A DNA stretch of 64,000 nucleotides, taken from contig VXMF01000030.1 of NCBI GenBank assembly GCA_009841225.1, positions 90,228-154,227 of the forward strand, given 5' to 3'. The notes under the pieces are model-generated. The model had not been told where the DNA came from and made no database searches. It was given only the letters and a program-made list of their open reading frames with translations. Below are positions 62,790 through 64,000 of this stretch, piece by piece. Source of the DNA: Terriglobia bacterium (lineage in GTDB: Bacteria; Acidobacteriota; Terriglobia; Bryobacterales; UBA6623). How positions within the stretch are numbered: position 1 is the stretch's first letter; every line of letters starts with the position of its first letter. The position numbers were made by a program, and so were the translations under genes.

Positions 62790-64000
62790 ATGAACCCAGT
62801 GCGACAAGCGATCCAGACCGAAACACGCCGGCAGTTCTTCTCGCGCCAAGCGAAGGGGATCGGCGGCATCGCGCTCGCCAGCCTGATGGCAGACGAAGCG
62901 CGCGGTTCGGACAACGAGCGCATCGGCGGCCTGCCGCACCTGCCTCACTTCGCGCCGACCGCCAAGCGCTGCGTCTACCTGCACATGATGGGCGCGCCGC
63001 CGCAGATGGACCTGCTGGATTACAAGCCGGCGATGAAGGACTGGTACGACAAGGACTTGCCGGAGTCCATCCGCCAGGGCCAGCGCCTGACGACCATGAC
63101 GTCCGGCCAGGCGCGCTTCCCGATCGCGCCATCAGTGTTCAAGTTTTCGCAGCACGGCCAGAGCGGGGCTTGGATCTCCGAGCTGCTTCCCCTGACCGCG
63201 AGCATGGCGGACGACATCTGCATCATCCGCTCGATGAACACCGACGCGATCAACCACGAGCCAGCGATCACCTTCATCCAGACCGGTCGCGAGGTGGCGG
63301 GGCAGCCCTGCATCGGCTCGTGGATCTCCTACGGCCTGGGCAGCCTCAACGCCGACCTGCCGACGTTCGTGGTGATGAACGCCGAGCGGAGCCATCCCAA
63401 GGCCGGCCAGCAGGCGATCTCGGCCAAGCTGTGGAGTTCTGGCTTCCTCTCGCCCGAGTACGCGGGCGTAGGCCTGCGGGCCGGCGGCGATCCGGTGCTC
63501 TACGTCAACAACCCCCAGGGCGTCACCCCGACTGTCCGGCGGCGCATGCTGGACGGGCTCGCCGAACTGAACCAAATGCAGCACGAGCGCATCGGCGATC
63601 CAGAGACGCTCGCGCGCATCGAGCAGTACGAGATGGCGTTTCGCATGCAGAGCTCGGTGCCCGAGATGAGCGACCTGTCGTCCGAGCCCGAGAGCACGTG
63701 GAAGCGCTGGGGCGAAGAGGCGCGCGAGCCCGGCAAGTTCCAGAACGCGGCCCTGATGGCTCGGCGCCTGGTCGAGCGCGGCGTCCGCTTCGTGCAGATC
63801 TACCACCGAGGCTGGGACGTGCACGGGGATGCCCCGATCGTGCTGCCCGCGCAGGCCCGCGACGCCGATCGCGGGGCTTGGGCGCTGATCCAGGATCTTA
63901 AGGAGCGCGGCCTGTTCGACGAGACGCTAGTAATCTGGGGCGGCGAGTTCGGCAGGACGATCTACTCGCAAGGCGAGCTGACCCCGACCAACTACGGCCG
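62790..64000 (+). CDS. DUF1501 protein, 3' end cut by the window
   Basis: 403 codons of an open frame that runs off the window. It starts at ATG 62790 with GGAGGG upstream, 36 bases after the previous stop. The N-terminus has a Tat-like stretch (TRRQFFSRQAKGIGGIALAS) and the body has YLHMMGAPPQMDLLDYKP, RSMNTDAINHEPAITFIQTG and the alkaline-phosphatase-like VIWGGEFGRT. DUF1501 proteins are sulfatase/phosphatase-fold proteins of unknown activity that pair with DUF1549/DUF1553 proteins, as seen here. Confidence 0.92.
   Translation, partial: MNPVRQAIQTETRRQFFSRQAKGIGGIALASLMADEARGSDNERIGGLPHLPHFAPTAKRCVYLHMMGAPPQMDLLDYKPAMKDWYDKDLPESIRQGQRLTTMTSGQARFPIAPSVFKFSQHGQSGAWISELLPLTASMADDICIIRSMNTDAINHEPAITFIQTGREVAGQPCIGSWISYGLGSLNADLPTFVVMNAERSHPKAGQQAISAKLWSSGFLSPEYAGVGLRAGGDPVLYVNNPQGVTPTVRRRMLDGLAELNQMQHERIGDPETLARIEQYEMAFRMQSSVPEMSDLSSEPESTWKRWGEEAREPGKFQNAALMARRLVERGVRFVQIYHRGWDVHGDAPIVLPAQARDADRGAWALIQDLKERGLFDETLVIWGGEFGRTIYSQGELTPTNYG

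Noticed and set aside
1..64000. tRNA, rRNA, CRISPR array, insertion sequence, prophage
   Set aside because: Reading for tRNA T-loop motifs, direct-repeat/spacer arrays and transposase motifs gave nothing convincing; T-loop-like strings lie inside coding genes.

Overview
Organism. The window is GC-rich, densely coded bacterial DNA with no phage, insertion-sequence, CRISPR, rRNA or tRNA genes that I can recognise. The PSCyt1/DUF1549/DUF1553 protein followed by DUF1501, the PVC-type membrane-bound dehydrogenase with cytochrome c, a DUF1080 protein, quinoproteins, an FG-GAP/VCBS protein and long NHL-repeat proteins are typical of Acidobacteriota (Bryobacter/Solibacter-like) and of Planctomycetota/Verrucomicrobiota. 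I favour Acidobacteriota, with low to moderate confidence. Several genes carry a TANNNT -10-type hexamer only 7-15 bases before the start codon, so leaderless or near-leaderless transcripts may be common in this genome.

Layout. (1) 124-7296: a minus-strand operon of two family III CoA-transferases (one apparently lacking the catalytic Asp) and a single-chain biotin-dependent acyl-CoA carboxylase, divergent from an MFS organic-anion transporter; together they look like an acid uptake, activation and carboxylation route. (2) 7812-8261: sufE. (3) 9041-28290: a RiPP biosynthetic island, the most unusual part of the window. (4) 28409-38960: secreted FG-GAP, DUF3604/PHP and NHL-repeat proteins, with an acyl-CoA synthetase among them. 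(5) 39207-44638: the mrfA-mrfB DNA-repair pair, convergent with dnaG. (6) 44678-58000: a DUF1080 protein, PQQ dehydrogenase, glnE, a Tat-exported protein, a VTT/DedA membrane protein, an SprT-like protease, the PVC-type dehydrogenase and a PQQ-like propeller lipoprotein. (7) 58110-64000: an alpha/beta hydrolase, then the PSCyt1/DUF1549/DUF1553 and DUF1501 pair, the last one cut by the window end.

The RiPP island. A plus-strand arm encodes an 83-residue NHLP-leader precursor ending in the very short putative core LCCCW, an RND permease without a fusion-protein partner, and a flavin-dependent tryptophan-halogenase-like protein whose catalytic Lys position appears to be Ala. The convergent minus-strand arm encodes a small HlyD-like protein, a C39-peptidase ABC exporter, a second NHLP-type ABC exporter, a fusion of an NHLP leader-like domain to a class II terpene-cyclase-like barrel, a fusion of an AlkB-type membrane hydroxylase to a degenerate half of GlnE, a leader-binding/YcaO cyclodehydratase fusion, and an unrecognised 372-residue protein. 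Model (inference): the RRE of the YcaO fusion binds the leader, Cys residues become thiazolines, the Trp or Leu side chain is further modified by the oxygenase(s) and perhaps by prenyl transfer and terpene-type cyclisation, and the C39 exporter cuts after Ser-Ala-Gly. I know of no described pathway with this gene combination. The two fusions are the strongest candidates for new biology.
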